Counted from the stretch's first letter, positions 23,790 through 32,679 are shown. The stretch is DNA of 64,000 bases from Clostridium sp. OM02-18AC (GCF_003481825.1 NZ_QULW01000009.1:62001-126000), one strand, 5' to 3'. Numbers and translations: made by a program. The notes: generated by a model not told the origin, from the sequence alone.

Positions 23790-25153
23790 AGCTGGAAAAT
23801 GACTTAGACACCGATGATATCCGGGGACTGGTCCTGCGTCTTGCGCTGCCGTCCATGCTGGCGCAGTTTGTCAGTGTGTTTTACAGCATTGTGGACCGCA
23901 TGTATATCGGAAATATCCCGAAGATCGGGGAGACGGCACTGGCGGGTGTCGGTATCTGTGGCCCAATCGTGACTCTGGTTTCTTCTTTTGCAATCCTGGT
24001 CGGTGTGGGCGGTGCCCCGCTCATGAGCATCCGTATGGGCCAGAAAAATGAGAACGGAGCCCGGCAGATCCTGGCGAACTGCTTTCTGATGCTGACGGTG
24101 CTTGCCATGATGCTGACGGTCTGTGTGCTGGGACTCCGGGAAAAGCTGCTCTGGTGGTTTGGTGCGGGCGAGACAACGTTTCCGTATGCCTTATCTTATA
24201 TGACCATTTATCTGTGCGGCACGTTTTTTGCACTGATGACAACGGGCATGAACCAGTTTATCATCTGCCAGGGCTTTGCGAAGGTCGGGATGAAGGCGGT
24301 TGTGATCGGTGCAGTGGCGAATATTATCCTCGATCCGGTATTTATTTTCGGACTGAATCTGGATGTGCGCGGCGCTGCACTGGCCACGGTACTGTCGCAG
24401 ATGTGTTCCTGCGTTTATGTCCTGCGTTTCCTGTTTGGGAAGAAGGTACCGATCCGTATTACCTTTCACGGGTATGATCCGAAGCTGATGCTGCAGATCG
24501 TCAAAGTCGGCTTTTCGCCTTTTATCATCATTGCACTGGACAATGTGCTGGTCATCTCCCAGAATATGGTGATCCAGCGTCTGGGAGGCCCTGGTCAGGG
24601 CGATGTCCTTTTAACCTGTGCGGCCATTGTCCAGAGCTTTATGCTGATCATTACCATGCCGCTTGGCGGTATCACTTCTGGTACGCAGACCATTCTTGGG
24701 TATAACTTCGGGGCGAAGCGTCCGGACCGCATCTGGAAAGCGGAGCGGTGGATCGTCACCTGCTGTCTGGTATTTAACGCGGTCATGTTCCTGGCGGCAC
24801 AGTGTATTCCGGAGGTTTTTGTGCGGATCTTCACCCGCAATGAAGAATACGTGGCATTGAGTGCCTGGGCCATCCGGGTTTCTACGCTTGGCGTGCTCCC
24901 GCTGGCGATTCAGTATACCGTGGTTGATGGTTTTACCGGAATGGGCATTGCAAAGGTAGCGATCACCTTGTCACTGTTTCGGAAGTTTATTTACTTTGCG
25001 TCCGTCGTGGCAGTTCCGATGTTCACCGGGGTGACGAATGTATTTTTTGCGGAAACCATTTCTGATTTTGCCGGTCCGGTGTTTTCCACGATCATGTTTC
25101 TCTGTGTGTTTAAAAAGGTTGTGGGGGATCCGAAGAAGGTGCCTGCGGCATGA
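23786..25153 (+). CDS. MATE-family multidrug/metabolite efflux transporter
   Basis: The 455-residue membrane protein has about 12 segments and MATE features: an N-terminal LALPSMLAQFVSVFYSIVDR, IYIGNIP-like loop, GGAPLMSIRMGQ, and the mid-protein repeat MPLGGITSGTQTILGYNFGA. MATE proteins export drugs or metabolites against sodium or protons. ATG 23786 overlaps the ferredoxin gene stop by 4 nt; a longer in-frame start lies inside that gene and is rejected. A compact terminator lies just after the stop. Confidence 0.92.
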   Translation: MKLENDLDTDDIRGLVLRLALPSMLAQFVSVFYSIVDRMYIGNIPKIGETALAGVGICGPIVTLVSSFAILVGVGGAPLMSIRMGQKNENGARQILANCFLMLTVLAMMLTVCVLGLREKLLWWFGAGETTFPYALSYMTIYLCGTFFALMTTGMNQFIICQGFAKVGMKAVVIGAVANIILDPVFIFGLNLDVRGAALATVLSQMCSCVYVLRFLFGKKVPIRITFHGYDPKLMLQIVKVGFSPFIIIALDNVLVISQNMVIQRLGGPGQGDVLLTCAAIVQSFMLIITMPLGGITSGTQTILGYNFGAKRPDRIWKAERWIVTCCLVFNAVMFLAAQCIPEVFVRIFTRNEEYVALSAWAIRVSTLGVLPLAIQYTVVDGFTGMGIAKVAITLSLFRKFIYFASVVAVPMFTGVTNVFFAETISDFAGPVFSTIMFLCVFKKVVGDPKKVPAA

Positions 25154-25167
25154 ACAGAACCGGTATG

Positions 25168-25190
25168 AAAATCCGCTCTGTCGGATTTTT
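25168..25190 (+). terminator. Terminator after the MATE gene
   Basis: The stem AAAATCCG / CGGATTTT with a 6-base loop is followed by a T run, 15 bases after the stop. Confidence 0.75.
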
Positions 25191-25297
25191 CTGCCAGAAA
25201 TTTTATCCATATAAAAACAGCAATCCGATTTTTCTGTATGGTATCGCATGTAGCCAGTTGCGGAATAAGATACTATAAGGAAAGAGGGTGATCTCTC

Positions 25298-26089
25298 ATG
25301 CGAGAGGAGCTGTTTCATATTATTTTAGGAATTTTGATTCCGTTTCTGGGAACGACCATCGGAGCGGGCTGTGTTTTTTTTGTACAGAAGGAGATCAAGC
25401 CGGTCATCCAGAAGATGCTTCTGGGATTTGCCTCTGGCATCATGGTGGCGGCTTCGGTGTGGTCGCTTCTGATCCCGGCTATGGAGATGTGCGCGTCAGC
25501 AGGAAAGCTTGCCTTTATCCCGGCTGCAGTGGGCTTCTCCATCGGTATGCTGTTTTTGTGGGTGTTAGATAAGCTGATCCCGCATCTTCATATGGGAAGC
25601 GATACGCCGGAGGGACCAAAGAGCAACTTAAAGAAGACGACCATGCTGGTGTTTGCAGTAACGCTTCACAACCTGCCGGAGGGCATGGCGGTGGGCGTTG
25701 TATTCGCCGGGCTTCTGACTGGAAGCGCACCCATTACCGTGGCAGGGGCGTTTGCCTTGACCATCGGCATTGCGATCCAGAACTTTCCGGAGGGAGCGAT
25801 CATCTCCCTGCCATTACACAGCGAAGGGCAGTCGAAGCTTCGTGCCTTTGTCATGGGAACGTTGTCCGGTGTGGTAGAGCCGATCGGAGCGCTGATCACA
25901 ATCTTATGTGCGAAGGTCCTGGTACCGATCGTGCCTTATATGCTGGCCTTTGCGGCGGGGGCCATGATCTATGTGGTCGTGGAGGAGCTGATCCCGGAAT
26001 CTGCCCAGGGCGAACATTCGGATATGGGAACCATGGGATTTGCGGTGGGGTTCCTGATCATGATGATTCTGGATGTGGCGCTCGGGTGA
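25298..26089 (+). CDS. ZIP-family metal cation transporter (ZupT-like)
   Basis: The 263-residue protein has about eight membrane segments and both ZIP metal-site helices: TLHNLPEGMAVGV and IAIQNFPEGAIISLPL. A His-containing loop HLHMGSDTPEG lies between helices 3 and 4. ZIP transporters bring Zn2+, Fe2+ or Mn2+ into the cytoplasm. It starts after AAAGAGGG. It is apparently monocistronic, with a terminator before and a hairpin after it. Confidence 0.93.
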   Translation: MREELFHIILGILIPFLGTTIGAGCVFFVQKEIKPVIQKMLLGFASGIMVAASVWSLLIPAMEMCASAGKLAFIPAAVGFSIGMLFLWVLDKLIPHLHMGSDTPEGPKSNLKKTTMLVFAVTLHNLPEGMAVGVVFAGLLTGSAPITVAGAFALTIGIAIQNFPEGAIISLPLHSEGQSKLRAFVMGTLSGVVEPIGALITILCAKVLVPIVPYMLAFAAGAMIYVVVEELIPESAQGEHSDMGTMGFAVGFLIMMILDVALG

Positions 26090-26166
26090 TTCTCAACCCG
26101 ATACACCGAAAAAGGCAACAACATGCAGCGATATAAAAACTGAAAATGGCTGCAAAGCAATAGAAA

Positions 26167-26200
26167 AGCCGGAATGCCTTCAAACGTGCATTTTCCGGCT
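26167..26200 (+). terminator. Hairpin between the ZIP gene and the dehydrogenase gene
   Basis: The arms AGCCGGAA (26167-26174) and TTCCGGCT (26193-26200) extend inward by TGC/GCA with a 2-base bulge. No T-tract follows, so it may be a weak terminator or a processing site. Confidence 0.45.
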
Positions 26201-26227
26201 AATACATAACAAGGAGTGAGTGTTAGA

Positions 26228-27250
26228 ATGACACAGGAAGAGGTTTTAAAGAATGCAAGGACCTGTCTTGGTCCGTACTGTAAGGGATGCCCGGTCTGCA
26301 ACGGCCGTGCCTGCAAAAATACCATGCCGGGCCCGGGCGCCAAGGGCGAGGGCGACACGGCAATCCGCAATTACGACAAGTGGAGAGAAATCCGCGTGCA
26401 GATGGACACGCTCTGCGAGAATGGTCCGGTGGATACCAGACTGGAACTTTTTGGAAAACAGTTTGCCTATCCGTTCTTTGCGGGTCCGGTGGGCGCTGTG
26501 AATCTGCATTACGGGGACAAGTACGATGACGCGGCGTATAATGATATTCTGGTGCATGCCTGCGCGGAGGCTGGCATTGCAGCATTTACCGGCGACGGAA
26601 CCAACCCGGAGGTGATGCGCGCGGCTACCGCGGCGATCGGAAAGGCAAACGGACTTGGCGTGCCGACCGTGAAGCCATGGAATGCAGAAACGGTAGCAGA
26701 GAAGATGAAACTGGTAAGAGAATCCAAAGCCTTTGCGGCGGCCATGGATATTGATGCGGCAGGTCTTCCGTTCTTACAGAATTTGACTCCGCCTGCAGGC
26801 AGCAAGACCGTAGAAGAACTTTCTGGTATCATCCGCGAGGCAGGAGTTCCGTTTATCGTAAAGGGTGTTATGACCGTGAAGGGAGCATTAAAGGCGAAGG
26901 AGGCCGGTGCATCTGCGATTGTGGTATCCAATCACGGCGGACGTGTCCTGGACCAGTGCCCGGCAACCGCAGAGGTGCTTCCTGAGATCGCAGAGGCTGT
27001 GGGCGGTGGTTCTATGAAGATCCTGGTGGATGGCGGTATCCGAAACGGCATTGACATCTTCAAGGCACTGGCACTTGGTGCCGACGGTGTGCTGATTGCC
27101 CGCCCGTTTGTCACCGCGGTATATGGCGGGGCAGAGGAAGGCGTCAGGGAACTGGTGAACCGTCTGGGAAGCCAGTTAAAAGACACTATGGCTATGTGCG
27201 GCGCACACAGTCTGGCTGAGATCACGAGAGATATGGTGCGGAACGATTAA
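26228..27250 (+). CDS. FMN-dependent alpha-hydroxy-acid dehydrogenase family protein with N-terminal cysteine cluster
   Basis: The 340-residue TIM-barrel enzyme belongs to the lactate oxidase / glycolate oxidase family: VKGVMTVKGALKAKEAGASA, the catalytic SNHGGRVLDQ, ILVDGGIRNGIDIFKALALGAD and GVLIARPF. Members oxidise 2-hydroxy acids through FMN. Unusually, the N-terminus carries five cysteines in CLGPYCKGCPVCNGRAC (positions 13, 18, 21, 24, 29), a possible Fe-S or zinc site not present in classical lactate oxidases. ATG 26228 follows AAGGAGTG. It seems monocistronic. The natural substrate cannot be read from sequence. Confidence 0.87.
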   Translation: MTQEEVLKNARTCLGPYCKGCPVCNGRACKNTMPGPGAKGEGDTAIRNYDKWREIRVQMDTLCENGPVDTRLELFGKQFAYPFFAGPVGAVNLHYGDKYDDAAYNDILVHACAEAGIAAFTGDGTNPEVMRAATAAIGKANGLGVPTVKPWNAETVAEKMKLVRESKAFAAAMDIDAAGLPFLQNLTPPAGSKTVEELSGIIREAGVPFIVKGVMTVKGALKAKEAGASAIVVSNHGGRVLDQCPATAEVLPEIAEAVGGGSMKILVDGGIRNGIDIFKALALGADGVLIARPFVTAVYGGAEEGVRELVNRLGSQLKDTMAMCGAHSLAEITRDMVRND

Positions 27251-27342
27251 AGTGTCTTCTGATTGCGGACATATGACCGTTTCCGAAAGGAAAACGACAT
27301 TAGATATAACTGAAAAGAATATTACACATTCCTTTTATATAG

Positions 27343-27371
27343 TTGACAAATAGTACCAGGATTGTTATCAT
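27343..27371 (+). promoter_or_regulatory. Promoter of ilvN
   Basis: A consensus -35 TTGACA (27343-27348) and TATCAT (27366-27371) are 17 bp apart, 30 bp before the start codon. Confidence 0.8.
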
Positions 27372-27401
27372 AAAGAGAACGTGACAGAAGGGAGAACACT
27401 T

Positions 27402-27902
27402 ATGGATCGAATCGTGTTATCATTGTTAGTAGACAACACATCAGGTGTCTTAAGCCGTGTAGCAGGCTTATTCAGCCGCCGTGGCTACAACATCGAGAGT
27501 CTGACCGTTGGTGTCACTGCAGATGAGCGGTATTCCAGAATGACAGTCGTTGCTTTTGGCGATCAGAACGTTTTAGAGCAGATCGAAAAACAGCTTCGCA
27601 AGCTGGAGGATGTCCGCGATATCAAGGAATTAAAACCGGGTCATTCCGTTTACCGGGAACTGATCATGGTGAAAGTACGGGCCAACGCGAGTCAGCGTCA
27701 GGCAGTCAGTGCCATTTCCGATATTTTCCGCGCAACCATCGTGGATGTAGGCAAGGATTCCCTTACCGTCATGCTGACCGGCGACCAGTCCAAGCTGGAC
27801 GCACTGATCAACCTGCTGGAGGATTACGAAATCTTAGAGCTTGCAAGAACCGGACTGACCGGCTTATCCCGCGGCTCTGATGACGTGCGGTATCTTCCGT
27901 AA
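27402..27902 (+). CDS. ilvN: Acetolactate synthase small (regulatory) subunit
   Basis: The 166-residue protein has an N-terminal ACT domain (IVLSLLVDNTSGVLSRVAGLFSRRGYNI) and the IlvN C-terminal domain (VKVRANASQRQAV, ILELARTGLTGLSRG). It gives valine feedback control to acetolactate synthase, the first common enzyme of branched-chain amino acid synthesis. ATG 27402 follows AAGGGAG. The catalytic subunit IlvB is not in the window, which is uncommon since ilvB and ilvN are usually adjacent. ilvC follows 177 bp later on the same strand. Confidence 0.95.
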   Translation: MDRIVLSLLVDNTSGVLSRVAGLFSRRGYNIESLTVGVTADERYSRMTVVAFGDQNVLEQIEKQLRKLEDVRDIKELKPGHSVYRELIMVKVRANASQRQAVSAISDIFRATIVDVGKDSLTVMLTGDQSKLDALINLLEDYEILELARTGLTGLSRGSDDVRYLP

Positions 27903-28079
27903 GCAGAAATTCCGTGAAGACACGGACTTATTACAAGGGACTTTAAGTGTCAGAAACTTCAGGGGCGGACTGAGAGTCGTCGAAGCGCTGGCGCATGAAG
28001 CATACAGGCAGCTGGAGGGAACCTGTTTTCCAGTTACCACACAACTATGAATCTAAAGATTCTTGAGGAGGAAAAGAAG

Positions 28080-29099
28080 ATGGCAAAGATTTATTATCAG
28101 GAAGACTGTAACCTGTCCTTACTGGATGGAAAGACCATCGCTATCATTGGCTACGGCAGCCAGGGACATGCACATGCATTAAACTTAAAGGAGTCTGGAT
28201 GTGACGTGATCATCGGTCTGTACGAGGGCAGCAAGTCCTGGGCAAAGGCTGAGGCACAGGGCTTTAAAGTATATACCGCAGCAGAGGCTGCAAAGAAAGC
28301 AGACATCATCATGATCCTGATCAACGATGAGCTGCAGGCTGATATGTACAAGAAAGACATCGAGCCGAACCTGGAAGAGGGCAACATGTTAATGTTCGCT
28401 CATGGCTTCAACATTCATTTCGGCTGCATCAAACCGCCGGCAAACGTCGATGTTACCATGATCGCTCCGAAGGCACCGGGCCACACCGTTCGTTCCGAGT
28501 ACCAGGAGGGCAAGGGTACTCCGTGTCTGGTAGCTGTAGAGCAGGATTACACCGGCAAGGCTCTGGAGAAAGCTCTGGCATATGGCCTTGGTATCGGCGG
28601 CGCAAGAGCTGGTCTTCTTGAGACTACTTTCCGTACCGAGACTGAGACTGACCTCTTCGGTGAGCAGGCTGTTCTTTGCGGCGGCGTTTGCGCTCTGATG
28701 CAGGCTGGTTTCGAGACCCTGGTTGAGGCTGGTTACGATCCGAGAAACGCTTACTTCGAGTGCATCCACGAGATGAAGCTGATCGTTGACCTGATCTACC
28801 AGTCTGGTTTCGCAGGCATGAGATACTCCATCTCCAACACTGCTGAGTACGGCGATTACATCACCGGACCGAAGATCATCACCGAGGATACCAAGAAGGC
28901 TATGAAGAAGATCCTTTCCGATATCCAGGATGGTACTTTCGCAAAAGAGTTCCTGCTTGATATGAGCCCGGCAGGCCGTCAGGTTCACTTCAAGGCTATG
29001 AGAAAGCTTGCTTCTGAGCATCCGTCTGAGAAAGTCGGCGCTGAGATCCGTAAGCTGTACAGCTGGAACGACGAGAGCGGAAAGCTCATCAACAACTAA
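28080..29099 (+). CDS. ilvC: Ketol-acid reductoisomerase (class I)
   Basis: The 339-residue enzyme converts acetolactate to dihydroxyisovalerate (and the isoleucine counterpart) with NAD(P)H and Mg2+. The Rossmann motif is IAIIGYGSQGHAHALNLK, and the Mg-binding helices include TDLFGEQAVLCGG and ECIHEMKLIVDLIYQ. Class I length fits. ATG 28080 follows GAGGAGGAAAAG; an upstream in-frame ATG is rejected. The 177-bp gap from ilvN contains a small CCGTG/CACGG hairpin but no T-box consensus. A clear terminator follows. Confidence 0.97.
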   Translation: MAKIYYQEDCNLSLLDGKTIAIIGYGSQGHAHALNLKESGCDVIIGLYEGSKSWAKAEAQGFKVYTAAEAAKKADIIMILINDELQADMYKKDIEPNLEEGNMLMFAHGFNIHFGCIKPPANVDVTMIAPKAPGHTVRSEYQEGKGTPCLVAVEQDYTGKALEKALAYGLGIGGARAGLLETTFRTETETDLFGEQAVLCGGVCALMQAGFETLVEAGYDPRNAYFECIHEMKLIVDLIYQSGFAGMRYSISNTAEYGDYITGPKIITEDTKKAMKKILSDIQDGTFAKEFLLDMSPAGRQVHFKAMRKLASEHPSEKVGAEIRKLYSWNDESGKLINN

Positions 29100-29122
29100 T
29101 CAAATTCTCATACAGAGATTAC

Positions 29123-29157
29123 AAAAAGGAGTCTCCGCATTGCGGAGGCTCCTTTTT
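29123..29157 (+). terminator. Terminator after ilvC
   Basis: AAAAAGGAGTCTCCGCA pairs with GCGGAGGCTCCTTTTT (one mismatch), ending in a T run. Confidence 0.92.
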
Positions 29158-29242
29158 TGAGCAGAATAAAAGCTGCACATGGTACTTTGTCTGAAATGCA
29201 GCTTTGCTTGTTACAGAAAAAAATTATTTTGGTGGTGGAAAA

Positions 29243-30145
29243 TCACAGATTCCGGCTGTCCTGTGCCCGACAGAACCGGATAAATGTATCTAACGCCTTG
29301 GAAGTGCGGTTACTCTGCCATAAAAATCCAATGGTGCGCTTGTGGATCGGGGTGTCGAGCTTTAACTGCACAAGTCGTCCGGAATCCAGATCTTCTTTTA
29401 CAAACTCTTTTATGACACATCCGATTCCCAGACCAATGCGGGCAAACTCGATGAGCAGATCCATGGTGGTGACTTCCAGAAGGTTGTTTGCCACGATCTG
29501 GTTTAAGGCCATATAGTCATCGATGTAATGGCGGGTGATGTTGTTTTTGTCAAGCAGCATCAGGTTTCCGCTCTGGAACACATCGGTGTCGGCACCTTCC
29601 CGCAGCTTTAGGTTTTCCAGATAGCTTGGGGTGGCAACAAAGATATCTTCGATATCCATAACTGGAATAAAATCCATGTTTTTCGCAGATTTCTGTTCGA
29701 CTACAAGTCCAATGTCGATGCGCTGCTGCTCTAACATGGACAGTGTCTGGATGGTAGGCTGGCTTTCAATGGTGATCTTAATATGCGGGTACTGCTCGAT
29801 AAAGCCTTTCAGATATTTTACCATGATAAAACGGCATAAGGTATTGCTGACTCCGATGCGGATGTGCCCCATGTTGAATTCACGGATACGTTTTAATTCC
29901 ATTTCTCCTTTGGTGAGTTCATCGAAAGCATCGCGGGTATGTTCGAAGAGCACCTGTCCCTCTTCGGTGAGCTGTACCCCGCGGGAATTCCGGGTAAAGA
30001 GCACCGTGTTTAAGCTGTCTTCCAGCTTGCTGATGGATTTGCTGATCGCAGGCTGGCTGATGTAAAGCTCTTTTGCGGCGCGGGAAATATTTCCGGCTTT
30101 TGCCACGGCATAAAAAATGCGGTATTGTGATAAATTCTGGTCCAT
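29243..30145 (-). CDS. LysR-family transcriptional regulator
   Basis: The 300-residue regulator has the LysR N-terminal winged helix (YRIFYAVAKAGNISRAAKELYISQPAISKSISKLEDSL, spanning the first ~50 residues) and a periplasmic-binding-like effector domain (IRIGVSNTLCRFIMVKYLKGF, IDIGLVVEQ). Members usually activate a divergent operon in response to a pathway metabolite. Here it is divergent from two LeuD-LeuC type pairs, with back-to-back promoters and a typical LysR box between them. An isopropylmalate- or citramalate-type effector is plausible but inferred. Confidence 0.93.
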   Translation of the reverse strand: MDQNLSQYRIFYAVAKAGNISRAAKELYISQPAISKSISKLEDSLNTVLFTRNSRGVQLTEEGQVLFEHTRDAFDELTKGEMELKRIREFNMGHIRIGVSNTLCRFIMVKYLKGFIEQYPHIKITIESQPTIQTLSMLEQQRIDIGLVVEQKSAKNMDFIPVMDIEDIFVATPSYLENLKLREGADTDVFQSGNLMLLDKNNITRHYIDDYMALNQIVANNLLEVTTMDLLIEFARIGLGIGCVIKEFVKEDLDSGRLVQLKLDTPIHKRTIGFLWQSNRTSKALDTFIRFCRAQDSRNL

Positions 30146-30222
30146 ATCGCGTAATCCCCCTAATAGAATGATAGACTCTCCGGTCTGTGCCTGAGACAGA
30201 ATAGAATCATATCGCTTACTTT

Positions 30223-30237
30223 ATAACTAACTGTTAT
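30223..30237. promoter_or_regulatory. LysR-type box (ATAAC-N5-GTTAT)
   Basis: This perfect inverted repeat with the T-N11-A core typical of LysR recognition sites is centred about 65 bp upstream of the predicted leuD-like transcription start. That is the classic position for the recognition half of a LysR activator site. It is also downstream of the lysR promoter, fitting autorepression. Confidence 0.65.
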
Positions 30238-30258
30238 GATACATATGAGTATTATCTA

Positions 30259-30288
30259 TTGTCATTATATCAGTAGTGATGATATAAT
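30259..30288 (+). promoter_or_regulatory. Promoter of the leuD/leuC-type operon
   Basis: TTGTCA (30259-30264) and TATAAT (30283-30288) are 18 bp apart, giving a leader of about 100 nt. It physically overlaps the minus-strand lysR promoter. Confidence 0.75.
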
Positions 30289-30292
30289 TCAA
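30264..30292 (-). promoter_or_regulatory. Promoter of the LysR regulator gene
   Basis: On the minus strand TTGAAT (30287-30292) and TATAAT (30264-30269) are 17 bp apart. It overlaps the divergent promoter almost completely, so the two polymerases must compete. Confidence 0.75.
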
Positions 30293-30396
30293 TAAGCGAC
30301 AAAAAATGCCTGTATGCGGAAGCAAAACCAGAGTGTGAAAAAACATCCACCAAAGCATGCACGGCCAGAAAGAAAAAGAATTGTCAGGAGGACATT

Positions 30397-30879
30397 ATGT
30401 CAGTCGGAAAAATTTTTAAATTTCACAATGACCTGGATACGGATCAGATCATCGCATCCCAGTATCTGTTACTTCCAACCATCGATGAGATGAAGGATCA
30501 TACATTTGAGTCTTTAGACCCGGATTTCCCGAAAAAAGTAAAACCGGGTGATTATGTAGTAGGCGGCGAGAACTTTGGCTGTGGCTCTTCCAGAGAGCAG
30601 GCACCGAGCGTGTTAAAGGCTTTGGGTGTCCAGGCTGTAGTTGCAAAATCTTTTGCCCGCATTTTCTACCGCAATGCCATTAACATTGGCCTTCCGGTTA
30701 TCGTCTGCAAGGATCTTCCGGATGCTGTAAACACCGGGGATGAGATGGACCTTTCCCTTACCGAAGGTGTTGCAAAAGCAAACGGAAAGACCTATTCCTG
30801 CACCAAGCTGCCGGCTTACATGAAGCAGATCTTAAGTCAGGGCGGACTGATCGCATCACTGAATAAGGAGGAAGACTAA
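30397..30879 (+). CDS. leuD: 3-isopropylmalate dehydratase small subunit-like protein, copy 1
   Basis: The 160-residue swivel-domain subunit (aconitase domain 4 type) has DLDTDQIIASQYL and GGENFGCGSSREQAP, the loop that holds the hydroxy-acid substrate. With its large subunit it would isomerise or dehydrate a 2-substituted malate. The start follows AGGAGG. The gene order small-large is repeated immediately downstream, so the two pairs are paralogous. Which pair makes leucine precursor and which acts on another acid (citramalate, homoaconitate or dimethylmalate type) cannot be decided here. Confidence 0.85.
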   Translation: MSVGKIFKFHNDLDTDQIIASQYLLLPTIDEMKDHTFESLDPDFPKKVKPGDYVVGGENFGCGSSREQAPSVLKALGVQAVVAKSFARIFYRNAINIGLPVIVCKDLPDAVNTGDEMDLSLTEGVAKANGKTYSCTKLPAYMKQILSQGGLIASLNKEED

Positions 30880-30882
30880 GCC

Positions 30883-32133
30883 ATGGGAATGACAATCGCT
30901 GAAAAAATCATCGCTCTTGCAGCCGGTGTGCCGGAGGTAAAGGCAGGAGATATCCATACCGTAACCCTGGACCGCATGATGAGCAATGACGGAACCACAC
31001 ATTTAACCGTCGATATGTACCATAACAAATTAAAGCATCCGCATATTGCTGATCCGAAGAAGATGGTCTTCATCGTGGACCATAACGTACCGTCTGACAG
31101 CCCGAAGACCGCTGCTTCCCAGAAAAAAATGCGCGACTTCGCAAAAGAAAATAACATTGATTTCTGGGAAGGCAAAGGTGTGTGCCATCAGATCATGATG
31201 GAACACTATGTCTGCCCGGGTGAGCTGATCTTCGGCGCGGACAGCCATACCTGCACCTATGGTGCACTGGGCGCTTTCGGTACCGGTGTCGGCTGTACCG
31301 ATCTGCTCTACGGCATGGTAACCGGAACCTCCTGGGTACTGGTTCCGGAGACAGTAAAATTCAACCTGGTTGGAAAACTGCCAGAGGGCGTATATCCGAG
31401 AGACTTGATGCTTACCATCATCGGTGAGATCGGTGCAAACGGTGTAAACTATCAGGTAATGGAATTCACCGGAGAGGGCGCAAAGACGTTAAGCGTCAAC
31501 GACCGTATGGTTCTGTGCAACCTGGCGGTAGAGGCTGGCGCAAAGACCGCGATCTTCGAGGCAGATGAGATCGCCCTGGAGTATTTAAAGGCAAGAGGCA
31601 GAGAGCCGAAGGCTGTATTCAAGAGCGATGCCGACGCGGTTTACGCAAGAGAGTATACCTTTGACCTTTCCAAGATCCAGCCGGTTGCAGCACGCCCGGA
31701 TTTCGTGGACGATGTTGTTCCGGCAAAGGAAGTCTGCGGTGTCCGTATCGACGAGGCATTCCTTGGCTCCTGCAACAACGGACGTATCGACGATCTCAGA
31801 GTTGGTGCGGCCATCTTAAAGGGAAGAAAGGTTTCCGATCATGTACGTTTCCTGGTCGTTCCGGCCAGCCGTGAAGTTTACTTACAGGCACTGGATGAGG
31901 GACTGATCCAGATCTTCATGGAGAGCGGCGCAATCGTGATGAATCCAAACTGCAGCGTCTGCTGGGGAAGCTGTCAGGGTGTCATTGGTGAGAATGAGGT
32001 TCTGATCAGCACCGGTACCAGAAACTTCAAGGGACGTGCCGGACATCCGAGCTCCAAGGTTTACTTAGGTTCTGCAGCAACGGTTGCAGCATCTGCCGTG
32101 AAAGGCGAGATCTGTACCGCAGATATGCTGTAA
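30883..32133 (+). CDS. leuC: 3-isopropylmalate dehydratase large subunit-like protein, copy 1
   Basis: The 416-residue aconitase-superfamily subunit has GADSHTCTYGALGAFGTGVG, the first cluster cysteine in FLGSCNNGR (Asn replaces the usual Thr), and the CxxC pair in NPNCSVCWGSC. It would carry a 4Fe-4S cluster. The early segment DRMMSNDGTTHLTVDM resembles homoaconitase-type members. It begins 3 nt after the small subunit. It is in an operon with copy 2, controlled by the divergent LysR regulator (inferred). Confidence 0.87.
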   Translation: MGMTIAEKIIALAAGVPEVKAGDIHTVTLDRMMSNDGTTHLTVDMYHNKLKHPHIADPKKMVFIVDHNVPSDSPKTAASQKKMRDFAKENNIDFWEGKGVCHQIMMEHYVCPGELIFGADSHTCTYGALGAFGTGVGCTDLLYGMVTGTSWVLVPETVKFNLVGKLPEGVYPRDLMLTIIGEIGANGVNYQVMEFTGEGAKTLSVNDRMVLCNLAVEAGAKTAIFEADEIALEYLKARGREPKAVFKSDADAVYAREYTFDLSKIQPVAARPDFVDDVVPAKEVCGVRIDEAFLGSCNNGRIDDLRVGAAILKGRKVSDHVRFLVVPASREVYLQALDEGLIQIFMESGAIVMNPNCSVCWGSCQGVIGENEVLISTGTRNFKGRAGHPSSKVYLGSAATVAASAVKGEICTADML

Positions 32134-32187
32134 AATTTGCATGGCAGATAAAACTATAATAAGATAGGAAATAAGAGGACGAAAACT

Positions 32188-32679
32188 ATGGCACAGTATA
32201 CCGGAAAGGTCTGGGTCCTGGGCGATGACATCGACACCGACATCATCATCCCGACCGAGTACCTGGCCTTAAAGACCATTGACGATATGAAACAGTACGG
32301 CTTTTCCCCGCTCCGTCCGGAACTTGCGGGTCAGATCAAGCCGGGAGATATCATTGTAGCAGGCAAAAACTTCGGCTGCGGCTCTTCCAGAGAGCAGGCA
32401 CCGGAGGTGATCAAGGCGCTTGGCATTCCCTGCATCATTGCCAAGTCCTTTGCGCGCATTTTTTACCGCAATGCTTTAAACAACGGACTGCTCTTACTGG
32501 AGCAGCCGGAGCTTCACGATGTGGTGAAAGAGGGCGATACCATCACCGTTACCGTGAATGAAGATGTTGATTACAATGGAAAGAAATACCCGATCGCTTC
32601 CCTGCCGGAGAACTTAATGGAGATCATCGAGGCCGGCGGTCTGGTCAAAGCCATGCGCAAACGCAACGGGCTGGATTAG
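32188..32679 (+). CDS. leuD: 3-isopropylmalate dehydratase small subunit-like protein, copy 2
   Basis: This 163-residue swivel-domain subunit has DIDTDIIIPTEYLAL and GKNFGCGSSREQAP. It is clearly paralogous to copy 1 but differs in the substrate-loop surroundings (DTDIIIPTEY versus DTDQIIASQY). Its start follows ATAAGAGGACG. It pairs with the large subunit starting 15 bases after its stop. Confidence 0.85.
   Translation: MAQYTGKVWVLGDDIDTDIIIPTEYLALKTIDDMKQYGFSPLRPELAGQIKPGDIIVAGKNFGCGSSREQAPEVIKALGIPCIIAKSFARIFYRNALNNGLLLLEQPELHDVVKEGDTITVTVNEDVDYNGKKYPIASLPENLMEIIEAGGLVKAMRKRNGLD

Noticed and set aside
24154..24477. Plus-strand 107-codon frame inside the MATE gene
   Set aside because: It is an out-of-frame shadow of the MATE coding region, as are the many long antisense frames over glgP, leuC, pckA and the pilus genes.
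27903..28079. Possible T-box or attenuator between ilvN and ilvC
   Set aside because: No AGGGTGGNACCGCG consensus and no terminator/antiterminator pair; only a small CCGTG/CACGG hairpin.
29157..29516. Plus-strand 119-codon frame over the end of the LysR gene
   Set aside because: It is antisense to a clear LysR coding region and starts inside the ilvC terminator.
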